This document shows positions 43,836-53,551 of a stretch of DNA of 64,000 bases, piece after piece. Positions within the stretch are counted from its first letter, which is position 1. Each line of letters begins with the position of its first letter. The stretch comes from JAJRAN01 sp963827135 (GTDB taxonomy: Archaea; Thermoplasmatota; Thermoplasmata; Methanomassiliicoccales; UBA472): positions 310,001-374,000 of the forward strand of contig CAWGZX010000006.1 in assembly GCA_963827135.1 (NCBI GenBank), given 5' to 3'. Under the pieces are notes generated by a model, which did no database searches, had not been told where the DNA came from, and was given only the letters and a program-made list of their open reading frames with translations. Made by a program: the position numbers and the translations under genes.

Positions 43836-45401
43836 ATGGCTGATGAGGACAACCGGGAGCGCAAGGACATAAAGGAGCTCAAGGAGCTCAGGCGCAGGTC
43901 GCGCGTGGGAGGCGGGAGCGAGCGGATCGAGCGCCAGCACAAGCAAGGCAAGATGACCGCCCGCGAGCGCATCGAGGCCATCCTGGATCCGGGGAGCTTC
44001 GTGGAGCTGGACGCCTTCCTCACCCACCAGTGCCACAACTTCGGCATGGAGCGCAACCGCATCCCTGGCGATGGGGTCGTGACCGGGCATGGCACCATCG
44101 ACGGCAGGTCGGTCTACATCTACGCCCAGGACTTCACCGTCTTCGCCGGCTCCGTCGGCAAGATGCACGCCATGAAGATCTGCAAGATGGTCGACCTGGC
44201 CATCAAGAACGGCAGCCCGGTCATCGGCATCTACGACTCCGGCGGAGCGAGGATCCAGGAGGGCATGGACGCATTGGCCGGCTACTCGGAGATGTTCTTC
44301 CGCAGCGCCATCGCCTCAGGCGTGGTCCCGCAGATATCCATGGTCATGGGGACCTGCGCCGCGACCGCGGTCTTCTCTCCCGGGCTGGCGGACTTCAACT
44401 TCATGGTCAAGGGCACGAGCCATATGTTCATGGTAGGGCCGGACGTGGTCAAGCTGGTCCAGAACGTCGACGTCGACAATGAGACGCTGGGCGGGGCGAA
44501 TGTTCACGCCATCAAGAGCGGGGCGGCGCACTTCGTGGCCAAGGACGAGGCGGAATGTGTCCGAAGGCTGAAGAAGCTCATGTCCTTCCTTCCGTCCAAT
44601 AACCTGGAGTCCCCACCGAGGGCGCAGACCAAGGATTCGCCGGATCGGGTCGAGGAGACCTTGAACAGCATCGTCCCCGAGGACCCCATGAAGCCGTTGG
44701 ACATGATGGCGGTCATCCGTAGGGTCATGGACGACGGCGACTTCCTCGAGGTCCAGGAGGAGCACGCCCGGAACATCATCGTCGGCTTCGCCCGATTGGA
44801 CGGTCAGCCTGTTGGCGTCGTGGCCAACCATCCGTCGGTATTGGCGGGCACCTTGGACAACGCGTCCTCGAGGAAGGCGGCGCGTTTCGTGCGCTTCTGC
44901 GACGCCTTCAACGTACCGATAATCACCATGGTCGATGTGCCGGGCTACCTCCCCTCGGTCGAGGAGGAGGCGGGCGGGATCGTCCGCAACGCCTCCAAGC
45001 TGATGTACGCCTATTGCGAGGCGACCGTCCCGAAGGTCACTCTGCTGACGAGGAAGGCCATCGGGCCCTCCTACTGCGTCATGGCCTCGAAGCACATCCG
45101 CTCCGACATCACCTTGGCCTGGCCGACGGCCGAGATCGCCGTCATGTCCCCGGAGACGGCCATCGACATCGTCTACAAGAAGGAGCTGATCATGGCCGAC
45201 GACCCCCCGGCGAAGCGCGACGAGCTCGCCTCCGAGTACCGCAAGCAGCACGCCAATCCATTCGTGGCGGCGGAGAAGGGATACGTCGACGACGTCATCG
45301 AGCCCAAGGAGACCAGGATCAAGCTCATCCACGCCCTGAGGACGCTAGACCGCAAGCGCGAGGCGCGGCCCGCCAAGAAGCACGGGAACATGCCGCTCTG
45401 A
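43836..45401 (+). CDS. Carboxyltransferase subunit, 12S transcarboxylase / methylmalonyl-CoA type
   Basis: The 521-residue biotin-dependent carboxyltransferase has the crotonase-like double domain (GSVGKMHAMKICK, YDSGGARIQEG, TCAATAVFSPG, VDVPGYLPS). The length and content match the methylmalonyl-CoA decarboxylase alpha, PccB and 12S transcarboxylase group. The next two genes encode a 5S-type subunit and a biotin carrier. No biotin carboxylase and no sodium-pump membrane subunit is encoded here. Together this suggests methylmalonyl-CoA:pyruvate transcarboxylase, moving CO2 between the two acids. Confidence 0.9.
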   Translation: MADEDNRERKDIKELKELRRRSRVGGGSERIERQHKQGKMTARERIEAILDPGSFVELDAFLTHQCHNFGMERNRIPGDGVVTGHGTIDGRSVYIYAQDFTVFAGSVGKMHAMKICKMVDLAIKNGSPVIGIYDSGGARIQEGMDALAGYSEMFFRSAIASGVVPQISMVMGTCAATAVFSPGLADFNFMVKGTSHMFMVGPDVVKLVQNVDVDNETLGGANVHAIKSGAAHFVAKDEAECVRRLKKLMSFLPSNNLESPPRAQTKDSPDRVEETLNSIVPEDPMKPLDMMAVIRRVMDDGDFLEVQEEHARNIIVGFARLDGQPVGVVANHPSVLAGTLDNASSRKAARFVRFCDAFNVPIITMVDVPGYLPSVEEEAGGIVRNASKLMYAYCEATVPKVTLLTRKAIGPSYCVMASKHIRSDITLAWPTAEIAVMSPETAIDIVYKKELIMADDPPAKRDELASEYRKQHANPFVAAEKGYVDDVIEPKETRIKLIHALRTLDRKREARPAKKHGNMPL

Positions 45402-45410
45402 GGTGGAAAC

Positions 45411-46901
45411 ATGGTAAAGGTTACTGACACCATGCTCAGGGACGCTCACCAGTCCCTGCTCGCCACCCGCATGCGCACCGAGGACATGCTTCCTATCGCC
45501 CCCCTGATCGAGGAGATCGGCTACTGGAGCGTGGAGATGTGGGGCGGCGCGACCTTCGACACCTGCTTGAGATTCCTCAAGGAGGACCCATGGGAGCGCA
45601 TATCCAAGTTGCGCAAGGTCATGCCCAACACCCATTTCCAGATGCTCCTGCGCGGGCAGAACATCGTCGGCTACCGCCACTACTCCGACGATGTGCTGGT
45701 CAAGTTCATAGAGAGGGCACACGCCCGAGGGATAGACGTCTTCCGCGTCTTCGACGCCCTGAACGACGTCCGCAACATGGAGATGGCCATGAAGACGGTC
45801 AAGCGCCTGGGCGCGGTGGTCGAGGCCTCCATATCATACACCATCAGCCCGGTGCACAGCATCGGCGGCTTCGTCAAGCTGGGCCAGAAGCTGGAGGAGA
45901 TGGGCGCCAACACCATTTGCATCAAGGACATGGCCGGGCTCATCTCGCCGCACGACGCCTATGACCTGGTCAAGGGCCTGAAGGAGGAGACCTCCCTCCC
46001 CGTCCACATCCATTCGCACATGACCTCGGGCATGGCTCTTACGTCTTACATGAAGGCCATCGAGGCGGGGGTGGACATCGTGGACACGGCCATATCGGCG
46101 CTGTCCATGGGGACGTCCCAGCCTCCCACGGAGTCGTTGGTGGCGATGCTCCACGGCACCGAGTACGACACCGGCCTGGACCTGAAGAAGCTGGCGGAGA
46201 TCGCCGAGCACTTCAACGAGGTACGGAAGAAGTACCATGACTTCGAGTCCAAGACCACGGCCATCGACACGGACGTGCTCATTTTCCAGATACCCGGAGG
46301 CATGATGTCCAACTTCGCCACCCAGCTCAAGGAGGCGAAGCAGGAGCACAAGATCCACGATGTGCTGGAGGAGGTGCCGAGGGTGCGGGCCGACCTGGGC
46401 TACGTCCCATTGGTCACGCCCACCTCACAGATCGTCGGGACCCAGGCCACCTTGAACGTGATCATGGGAGCGAGGTATAAGAGCTGCACCAACGAGACCA
46501 AGAACCTGGTGCGCGGGATGTACGGCAAGACGCCCGCCCCCATATCCGCCGAGATCAGGAAGAAGATCATCGGCGACGAGAAGCCCATCACCGTCAGGCC
46601 AGCGGACCTGCTGCCCCCGGAGTTCGAGAGGCTGGCGGCGGAAGTCAAGCAATACGCCCGGGGCGAGGAGGACGTCCTGTCCTATGCCTTGTTCCCCCAG
46701 GTGGCCATCGACTTCTTCAAGGAGAGGGAGATGATGGAGAAGGGCGCCAACGGGCGGGAGATCGCGGCCATCGCCGCCCTCTTCGTCGCCCAGGCGGAGA
46801 AGCGGTCCAAGTCCAAGAAGGACGCCTCCGGAGGAGAGCTGGACATGTGGAAGATGGTCGCCCGCCGCGAATCGGTGAACGGGGGAGGCTGGATCCTTTG
46901 A
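45411..46901 (+). CDS. Pyruvate/oxaloacetate carboxyltransferase subunit (PycB/OadA/5S type)
   Basis: The 496-residue protein has TLRDAHQS-like start (DTMLRDAHQSLLATR), the metal site in HIHSHMTSG, and the pyruvate-binding EMWGGATFD. It lacks the biotinyl domain present in full OadA or PycB, which is on the next gene. It carboxylates pyruvate from carboxybiotin, or decarboxylates oxaloacetate. In a transcarboxylase it is the 5S subunit. Confidence 0.92.
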   Translation: MVKVTDTMLRDAHQSLLATRMRTEDMLPIAPLIEEIGYWSVEMWGGATFDTCLRFLKEDPWERISKLRKVMPNTHFQMLLRGQNIVGYRHYSDDVLVKFIERAHARGIDVFRVFDALNDVRNMEMAMKTVKRLGAVVEASISYTISPVHSIGGFVKLGQKLEEMGANTICIKDMAGLISPHDAYDLVKGLKEETSLPVHIHSHMTSGMALTSYMKAIEAGVDIVDTAISALSMGTSQPPTESLVAMLHGTEYDTGLDLKKLAEIAEHFNEVRKKYHDFESKTTAIDTDVLIFQIPGGMMSNFATQLKEAKQEHKIHDVLEEVPRVRADLGYVPLVTPTSQIVGTQATLNVIMGARYKSCTNETKNLVRGMYGKTPAPISAEIRKKIIGDEKPITVRPADLLPPEFERLAAEVKQYARGEEDVLSYALFPQVAIDFFKEREMMEKGANGREIAAIAALFVAQAEKRSKSKKDASGGELDMWKMVARRESVNGGGWIL

Positions 46902-47404
46902 AGATCAAGATCCAACTGAACGGCCAGGAGCACGAGGTGACGGTGGAGAAGAACGGAGGCGACTATCGCGTCACCATCGGCGACTCCGTCTACAAGTGCG
47001 TCCCCAAGGAAGGGGGCCTGATGATAAACGGCGAGTTCATGGCCGTGAGCTTCGACGGCTCCCTGGAGGAGGGGACGGAGCTGAGCCTGGGGGACCGCAA
47101 GGTCCAGGCCAAGGTCGCGCCCATCATCGAGCTGGAGAAGGGAGAGTCCTATGCGGAGGAAGAGGATTCGGGGCCTTCCGCCAAGGATGACGCGGGCAAC
47201 ATCACCGCGCCGATGCCGGGCAAGCTCATCTCCGTCAAGGTCAAGGTCGGGGACAAGGTCGAGGCCAATACCCTCGTCGTCATCCTGGAGGCCATGAAGA
47301 TGGAGAACGAGATCCTTGCCGGCATCGCCGGCACGGTCAAGGAGATCAAGGCCAAGCCGGGCGAGAGCGTGGATGGCGGCAAGGTCCTGATGGTCATCGA
47401 ATGA
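46898..47404 (+). CDS. Biotin carboxyl carrier subunit (1.3S type)
   Basis: TTG at 46898 overlaps the stop of the previous gene (TTGA), giving 168 residues starting MKIKIQLNG. The C-terminal 70 residues are a biotinyl domain with EAMKMEN; the Lys is the biotin site. It is preceded by a flexible acidic linker (GESYAEEEDSG). The N-terminal 90 residues form a small beta domain of unknown role, longer than in Propionibacterium 1.3S. BirA in the operon would load it. Confidence 0.93.
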   Translation: MKIKIQLNGQEHEVTVEKNGGDYRVTIGDSVYKCVPKEGGLMINGEFMAVSFDGSLEEGTELSLGDRKVQAKVAPIIELEKGESYAEEEDSGPSAKDDAGNITAPMPGKLISVKVKVGDKVEANTLVVILEAMKMENEILAGIAGTVKEIKAKPGESVDGGKVLMVIE

Positions 47405-47411
47405 ATCTGAT

Positions 47412-48338
47412 CTAGAGCCTTTTGACCCTTTCCACTGAATCCTCGTCCAGCCTGAGCATCCCGATCGGGACCAGACGCAAGGCGAGCTCTCGCCAATCCT
47501 CGTCCTTGGCGAACACGTATCGGAATATCGGCAGGGCATCGTCCAGCCTGCCGTTGTTAGCCAAGGTCACGGCGTGCCAGAACCTCATCTCCAGGTTGCG
47601 GGGGAAGAGCGCCTCCGCCGTGGAATAGTGCTTCATGGCCAGTTGCATGTCCTCCCGCTCCATCGCCTCGTCCCCCATGTTCATGTGCTGGTAGGCGCGA
47701 TGGACCTTGAGCAGGCGCTTCAGCTCGTCGAGCGGTTCCCTCGAGTCGTCCACGCGGAGGTCGACCACCCGGTCCTCCCAGACGCGGCCAGTGCCTTGGC
47801 CTTTGACGACGAGGAGCGCGGCTGACTGCCTGCCCCGGATGTCTCCTCCAGCTTCTTCGCCCGCCTCCAAGGCTGCCACCAGCCTCTCGGCCAGGGAGCC
47901 CTTCCAGCTCCGGAGGCGCTTGGCCATCTCCGGCCACACCCGATCGTTGAGCATCATGTTCGCTTGCACGGAGAAGTCCGTGGCGACCAGATGACCGGCG
48001 CAGGGGATGCATTTCCTTCCGGTGTGAGCGACAACGCTGCCCTTGGCGTCGAGCATGGCCACCTGGCGCACCTCCCTTCCAGGGTCCTCGCGGAGCAGGG
48101 AGCGCAGGGCCTTCTCGGCGCTGACGCCCCTCCTCATCAGCTCCAGGCCGTTCGGCCCGTAGGAGGGATTGGACATGGCTTGGGTGGCGACGACGCCCAC
48201 TCCTGCCTCCCCCCACGTCACCGCGGTCCCCACCGAGAACCAATGCGATTGCACCGCCACCCCCATCTCACCGGTCTCCGGGTCCCTGGCGACTATCGAA
48301 TAAGTGTGGACTGGACGCGCATCTCGCAGAAGCGTCAT
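47412..48338 (-). CDS. DUF1028 family protein
   Basis: From MTLLRDARPVHTYSIVARDP the protein has 308 residues; the frame extends upstream without similarity. The first 220 residues match DUF1028 (GEMGVAVQSHWFSVG, ATQAMSNPSYGPNG), thought to have an Ntn-hydrolase-like fold. The C-terminal 90 residues look like a TPR-type helical repeat (AMKHYSTAEALFPRN). The function is unknown. It is divergent from the CODH/ACS operon. Confidence 0.82.
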   Translation of the reverse strand: MTLLRDARPVHTYSIVARDPETGEMGVAVQSHWFSVGTAVTWGEAGVGVVATQAMSNPSYGPNGLELMRRGVSAEKALRSLLREDPGREVRQVAMLDAKGSVVAHTGRKCIPCAGHLVATDFSVQANMMLNDRVWPEMAKRLRSWKGSLAERLVAALEAGEEAGGDIRGRQSAALLVVKGQGTGRVWEDRVVDLRVDDSREPLDELKRLLKVHRAYQHMNMGDEAMEREDMQLAMKHYSTAEALFPRNLEMRFWHAVTLANNGRLDDALPIFRYVFAKDEDWRELALRLVPIGMLRLDEDSVERVKRL

Positions 48339-48420
48339 CAAGGCTTGGATTGCCCTAGCAGGGTTAAATCCGTTTGGTCTGCTGCCGCTGAGCATAATGC
48401 TAGGCTCCCAGGCCAACCAT

Positions 48421-48428
48421 TTTATAAC
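48421..48428 (+). promoter_or_regulatory. TATA box for the CODH/ACS operon
   Basis: TTTATAAC lies about 78 bases before the ATG, giving a leader of roughly 50 bases with GAGGTCGG before the start. The three downstream acs genes have no spacing for their own promoters. Confidence 0.5.
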
Positions 48429-48502
48429 CGCAGACTTTTCGAAAGTCGGCAACGGCGCATTGCTTCAAGCCGTTACCGATCAATCCCAGAGGTCGGCAAG
48501 AA

Positions 48503-51500
48503 ATGGTCTCCAAGAATTCGAAGCGGGAGGGTAAGACCTGCGACGCTGGCGCCAAGCAGGGCATCGACATCGCCGCAGCCAAGCGCATCGAGACCGCCTG
48601 GGACCGATATGACAAGATGCAGCCCCAATGCACCTTCGGGGAGCTCGGGGTCTGTTGCGACCACTGCCTGCAGGGGCCTTGCCGCATCAACCCCTTCAAG
48701 GGCACGCCGGACAAGGGCATCTGCGGCGCCCGGGACTACACCATCGTGGCCAGGAACCTCATCCGCCATATCGCGGGGGGCGCTGCGGCGCATTCCGGCC
48801 ACGGCCGCCACATCGCCGAGACCATGGTCAAGGTGCTGGACGGCAAGGCCAGATCATATTCGATCAAGGACGTGGAGAAGCTGAGGCGGGTCGCCCGAAG
48901 GTTGGGCATCGACCCTGCCTCCAAGACCATGGACGAATTGGCCAAGCAGGTGGTGAACGAGGCCCTCGAGGACTTCGGACGCTTCTCCCCCACCCCGTTG
49001 AGATTCACCACTTCCACGATATCGCCCAAGCGCAAGGAGGCCTTGGAGTCCTTCGGACTATTACCGAACAACATCGACCATGCGGTCTCCGACGTCATGC
49101 ATCGAACATCGCTCGGCTGCGACGCCGACCCCATACCCATCCTGTTCGGGGGGATCGCCTGCGCCATCGCCGACTACGACGGCATGCAGCTGTCCACCGA
49201 CCTCTCGGACATATTGTTCGGCACGCCTCGCCTCGTGAGGACCCAGGCCAACTTGGGGACGTTGAAGGCGGATACAGTGAACATCGCCATCCACGGCCAC
49301 AATCCGTTGCTGTCGGAGGTGATCGTCGATGTAGCAAAGAAGATGGAGGGCGAGGCCAGGGAGGCTGGGGCCTCCGGGATCAACATCGTCGGCATCTGCT
49401 GCACCGGGAACGAGACCCTGATGCGCAAGGGCGTCAGCATGGCCGCCAACTTCGCCTCGCAGGAGCTGGCTCTGGCGACTGGAGCTGTGGATTTGCTCGT
49501 GGCCGACTACCAATGCATCATGCCCTCCCTCTCGGAGATATGCCAGTGCGCCAACACCGAGATGGTCACCACCATGGCCAACGTGCACATACCCTATGAC
49601 ACGCACGTCCAGTTCCGCGAGGAGGATGCCGAGGAGAGCGCTCGCGCCATTATCAACATGGCCATCGAGGCCTTCAAGCGCCGCGACCCGGCGACGGTCG
49701 ACATCCCCGACGTCCGCTGCGAGGTCATCGCCGGATTCTCCATGGAGCAGATAGAGGACCTGCTATCCAAGCTCACGCCGGAGGACCCGTGGATGCATCT
49801 CATCCATGCTCTCAGGTCGGGGGAGCTGCGAGGCATCGCGCTCATGGCCGGATGCAACAACCATCGCGCCGAGCAGGACCTCAATCATCTCTCCATCGCG
49901 CGGGAATTGCTCCGGAAGGACGTGCTCGTGCTGGCCACCGGCTGCTCCGCCGGCGCCTTCGCCAAGAACGGCTACCTGTCCTCGGAGGCGACGGAGCTCT
50001 ACGCAGGACCTGGTCTGAGGAAGTTCCTGGGAGAGCTGGCGCAGGCCAACAACGTCCTCCTTCCCCCCATCTGGCATATGGGATCATGCGTCGACAACAC
50101 CCGGGCCATGAACCTGGCCACGGAACTAGCAAAGCACTTCGGCACCGACGTGAGCTCCATCCCCTTCGCGGTCAGCGCCCCAGAGGCGAACCATGAGAAG
50201 GCCGTGTCCATTGGGACGTGGGCTGTAGCGTTCGGCCTTCCGGTGCATGTCGGAACCATCAACTACATCTACGGATCCTCGCTGGTGACCGAGGTACTCA
50301 CGAACACCGCCCAGGACGTCTTCGGAGGTCATTTCCTCTTCGAGCCCTCGCCCGAGCTGGCGGCGGGCAAGCTTCTCAACGAGATAGAACGCCGGCGCTG
50401 GAAGCTCCGGCTGGAGCATCGCTATCAGACGGAGAAAGGTCCCACGCTTACCACCAAAGACCTCTACTCCAAGGCCATCGATGGCGCGATCATCGCCACC
50501 GGCTTCGCGGACCAGCTCCTCACCGTGGCTATCGAGCGCTACGGATACGATCAGAAGGTGGAGTTCCCAGAGACCGGCTACTCGCTGCCATCCATCTTCG
50601 CCTGGCAAGGGAAGGAGGTGCACCGCCTCGCCGATATTCCGAGCGTGCTGGGCCAGGCTCGCTCTCTGATCAAGGAGGAGGACACCTACGAGAACGCCCT
50701 GGCCGCCGGGGAGGCGGTCATGGTCGCCGCCGAGGTCATCGAGGCCCTGAAGTACATACCCACGGAGAGGCCGTACGAAGGCACTGGATTCTGCGGCTTC
50801 ATCCCGGACAAGGTGCTCCGGGAGCTGGGAGTGGCGTTCGTGGACGACACCATTCCGGGATGCGCGGTGCTGGTGGGCAGCGCCAGCGATCCGAGATCCT
50901 TGCTGAAGGTGGTGCGCGACTGCCAATCCAAGGGCATGCTCATCATCGCCTCCTTCGACACCATCCGCCAGCTGCAGGACATGGGCGTCAAGGTGGGCCT
51001 GGACGTCATGCTTTACCCGGTCGGAGAATTCACCCAGGTGGTCCACGCCCTCAACTTCGCCATCCGGGCGGCGCTGACCTTCGGCAACGTCCAAAGGGGC
51101 GACCGCGAGCGATTGCAGAAGTACCTGCAGCGGAGGCCGAAGGTCTTCGTGTTGCAGCTCGGCCCGATCGACGCCATCAAGGCGGCGGCGGAGTTCGCCG
51201 TCCTGCTCAACGGCTCGCCCACCATCACCGACCAGGAGGTCGAGGCGATTCCGGAGAGGTTCGTCTCCCAGCCCGAGTACGGGAAGATGGTGCAGACGGC
51301 GATCGAGCTTCGCGGGATCCAGGTCAAGCTTACCCATGTCGACGTCCCGGTCGCCTATGGCCCGGCCTTCGAGGGTGAGACCGTGCGCAGGCCCGACACC
51401 TACGTGGAGGCGGGCGGGGCGGCGAAGACGCTGGCCTTCGAGCTGCTGCGCATGCTCCCCGAGGACCAGGTCGAGGACGGCAAGATCACGATGATCGGCA

Positions 51501-52581
51501 AGGACGTGGACGACCTGCCAGAAGGAAGCAAGACCCCCCTGGCCATCATCGTGGATGTGTACGGAAAGAGGATGCAGGAGGACTTCGAGTCAGTGCTGGA
51601 GCGCCGCATCCATCAGTTCGTCAACTACGCGGAAGGCGCGTGGCATACCGGCCAGAGGAACACCATTTGGGTCAGGCTCTCTAAGTCCTCGGTCGCGCGC
51701 CGGCCTCCGGTTCAAGCACTTCGGGGACATCCTGGTGGCGAAGCTGAAGGCGGAGTTCGGCAACATCGTGTCCAGGGTGCAGGTAACGATCATCACCGAT
51801 GAGGAGCGCGCCAAGCAGATATTGCCATTCGCAGAGCAGAAGTACAGGTCGCCGAGACCAGCGTCTGGCTGGTCTGACCGATGAGGCGGTGGATGCTTTC
51901 TTCACATGCTCGCTTTGCCAGAGCTTCGCTCCAGACCATATATGCATCATCACCCCGGAGCGCCTCGGACTCTGCGGGGCGATCAACTGGCTCGACGCCA
52001 AGGCGGCCAAGGAGATTGCGCCCACCGGCCCGAACCAGCCTATCCTCAAAGGAGATGCTGTTGACGCCGCCAAAGGGCAGTGGAGGGGCGTGAACCAAGC
52101 GGTCTATGAGCTTACCCACGGCAAGCTGGAGAGGTTCAACGCCTACACCATGATGGAGGACCCCATGACCTCCTGCGGCTGCTTCGAGGTAATAGTAGCC
52201 ATGACCGCGGACGCTCAAGCGGTCATCCTGGTGAGCCGCGAGTATCCGGGGATGACACCGGTGGGAATGAAGTTCTCCACCCTGGCCGGGAGCATCGGCG
52301 GCGGTAAACAGACACCGGGCTTCATCGGCGTGGGGCGCAAGTACATTACCTCGAAGAAGTTCATATCCGCGGACGGGGGATTCCTCCGCATCGCCTGGAT
52401 GCCGAAGGAGCTCAAGACCCAGATGCACGAGGTGCTGAAGAAGCGCGCCGAGGAGCTGGGCGAGCCGGACTTCGTGGACAAGATCGCGGACGAGACGATC
52501 ACCGAGACGGCGGAGGGCCTGGTGGAGTGGATGGCCAAGGTGGACCATCCCGCCCTGAGGATGCCCCCGCTTATCCAATGA
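48503..52581 (+). CDS. Fused CO dehydrogenase-acetyl-CoA synthase (AcsA-AcsB), broken by two single-base frameshifts
   Basis: Residues 1-640 are CooS/AcsA-type CO dehydrogenase: Cys43/Cys51 (D-cluster), Cys52/55/60/74 (B-cluster), and C-cluster ligands in HGHNP, GICCTGNE, DYQCIMP, AGCNNH, ATGCSAG and MGSCVDN. From about 655 the same frame continues as AcsB with the bacterial N-terminal domain (SKAIDGAIIATGFADQLL). No ATG, GTG or TTG lies near the junction. One extra base near 51701 and one near 51852 shift the frame twice. Bridging them restores a 1358-residue protein including the A-cluster CSLCQSF and CGC (52174-52182). The enzyme reduces CO2 to CO and joins it with methyl and CoA. Confidence 0.9.
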
Positions 52582-52597
52582 CTTTCAAGGTGAGGAG

Positions 52598-53551
52598 ATG
52601 GCAGAGGTACCAGTACCCAAGGAGAGGTGGACGGGCAAGATAGGCGTGGTCACGCTGGGCGCTACCGCGGACGAAGGCGGCTCGCGTTCCAAGAGGCTCG
52701 CGCTCGGCGGGGAGACGGGCATGCCTTTCCTTTCTTACGAGGGAGCGATGCCCAACCGTCCCCTGATCGCCGGCGAGGTCATCGACTGCCCCGGCGAGAT
52801 GTCCGAGCTGGTGCTCAAGGAGTTCGCAGGCGCCACCGACGACCCCGTTTCCTGGGCCAAGGCCTGGGCCTCCAAGGGCGCGGACATGATCTGCCTGAAG
52901 CTCCACTCGACCAACCCGGAGGAGCTGAACTGCTCCCCGGAGGAGGCGTCGCAGACGGTCCGAAGGGTGCTGGGGGCAGTGGACCTGCCGTTGATAGTGT
53001 ACGGCTCTGGGCACGAGGAGAAGGACGCCAAGGTCATGGAAGTGGTGAGCAACACCGCCCCCAAGGAGCGGCTCCTGCTCGGCCATGCGGAGGAGGCGGC
53101 ATACAAGAGCATCGCCGCGGCGGCCATGGCCAACGACCACGCCGTGATATCCTTCGCCAATCTGGACGTCAACCTGAGCAAGCAGATCAACATCCTGCTC
53201 ACCGACTTCGGGGCAAGGAAGGACAGGATCGTCCTCGACCCGCTCTTCGCTGCCCTGGGGATGGGGCTCGAGTACTCGTACTCGGTGATGGAGAGGATAC
53301 GTCTCGCCGCCCTGATGGGCGATTCCATGCTCCAGGTGCCTTTGATATGCGACACCACCTCGGCGTGGAAGGCCAAGGAGGCCACCGAGGAGCTGGAGGG
53401 GCACGACGGCCTCGAGGAGAGGGCGATGTGGTGGGAAGCCACGACCGCCGTGGCAGCCCTGGTCTCCGGTGCGGACGCCCTGATCATGCGCTCGCCGCGC
53501 GCCGCTGGCGTCGTGAGGCGGGTCATCGACGACCTCATGGGGGGCGCCTAG
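52598..53551 (+). CDS. acsD: Corrinoid iron-sulfur protein small subunit AcsD/CdhD
   Basis: The 317-residue TIM-barrel subunit of the methyl-carrying corrinoid Fe-S protein. FAGATDDPVSWAKAW, LKLHSTNPEE and VYGSGHEEKDAKV are typical family stretches, and ENDs with ALIMRSPRAAGVVR. The size is that of the bacterial AcsD form. GGTGAGGAG precedes the ATG, 16 bases after the AcsB stop. It forms a heterodimer with AcsC and presents the methyl group to AcsB. Confidence 0.93.
   Translation: MAEVPVPKERWTGKIGVVTLGATADEGGSRSKRLALGGETGMPFLSYEGAMPNRPLIAGEVIDCPGEMSELVLKEFAGATDDPVSWAKAWASKGADMICLKLHSTNPEELNCSPEEASQTVRRVLGAVDLPLIVYGSGHEEKDAKVMEVVSNTAPKERLLLGHAEEAAYKSIAAAAMANDHAVISFANLDVNLSKQINILLTDFGARKDRIVLDPLFAALGMGLEYSYSVMERIRLAALMGDSMLQVPLICDTTSAWKAKEATEELEGHDGLEERAMWWEATTAVAALVSGADALIMRSPRAAGVVRRVIDDLMGGA

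Noticed and set aside
50126..51337. 403-codon minus-strand open frame inside the CODH/ACS gene
   Set aside because: It is antisense to strongly conserved AcsA/AcsB sequence and is a consequence of GC-rich codon use.
51799..52581. Separate small gene for the AcsB C-terminus
   Set aside because: Its first 25 codons are out-of-frame AcsB sequence with no start signal. Removing one base upstream joins it exactly to the preceding AcsB frame, so it is a frameshifted part of the fusion.
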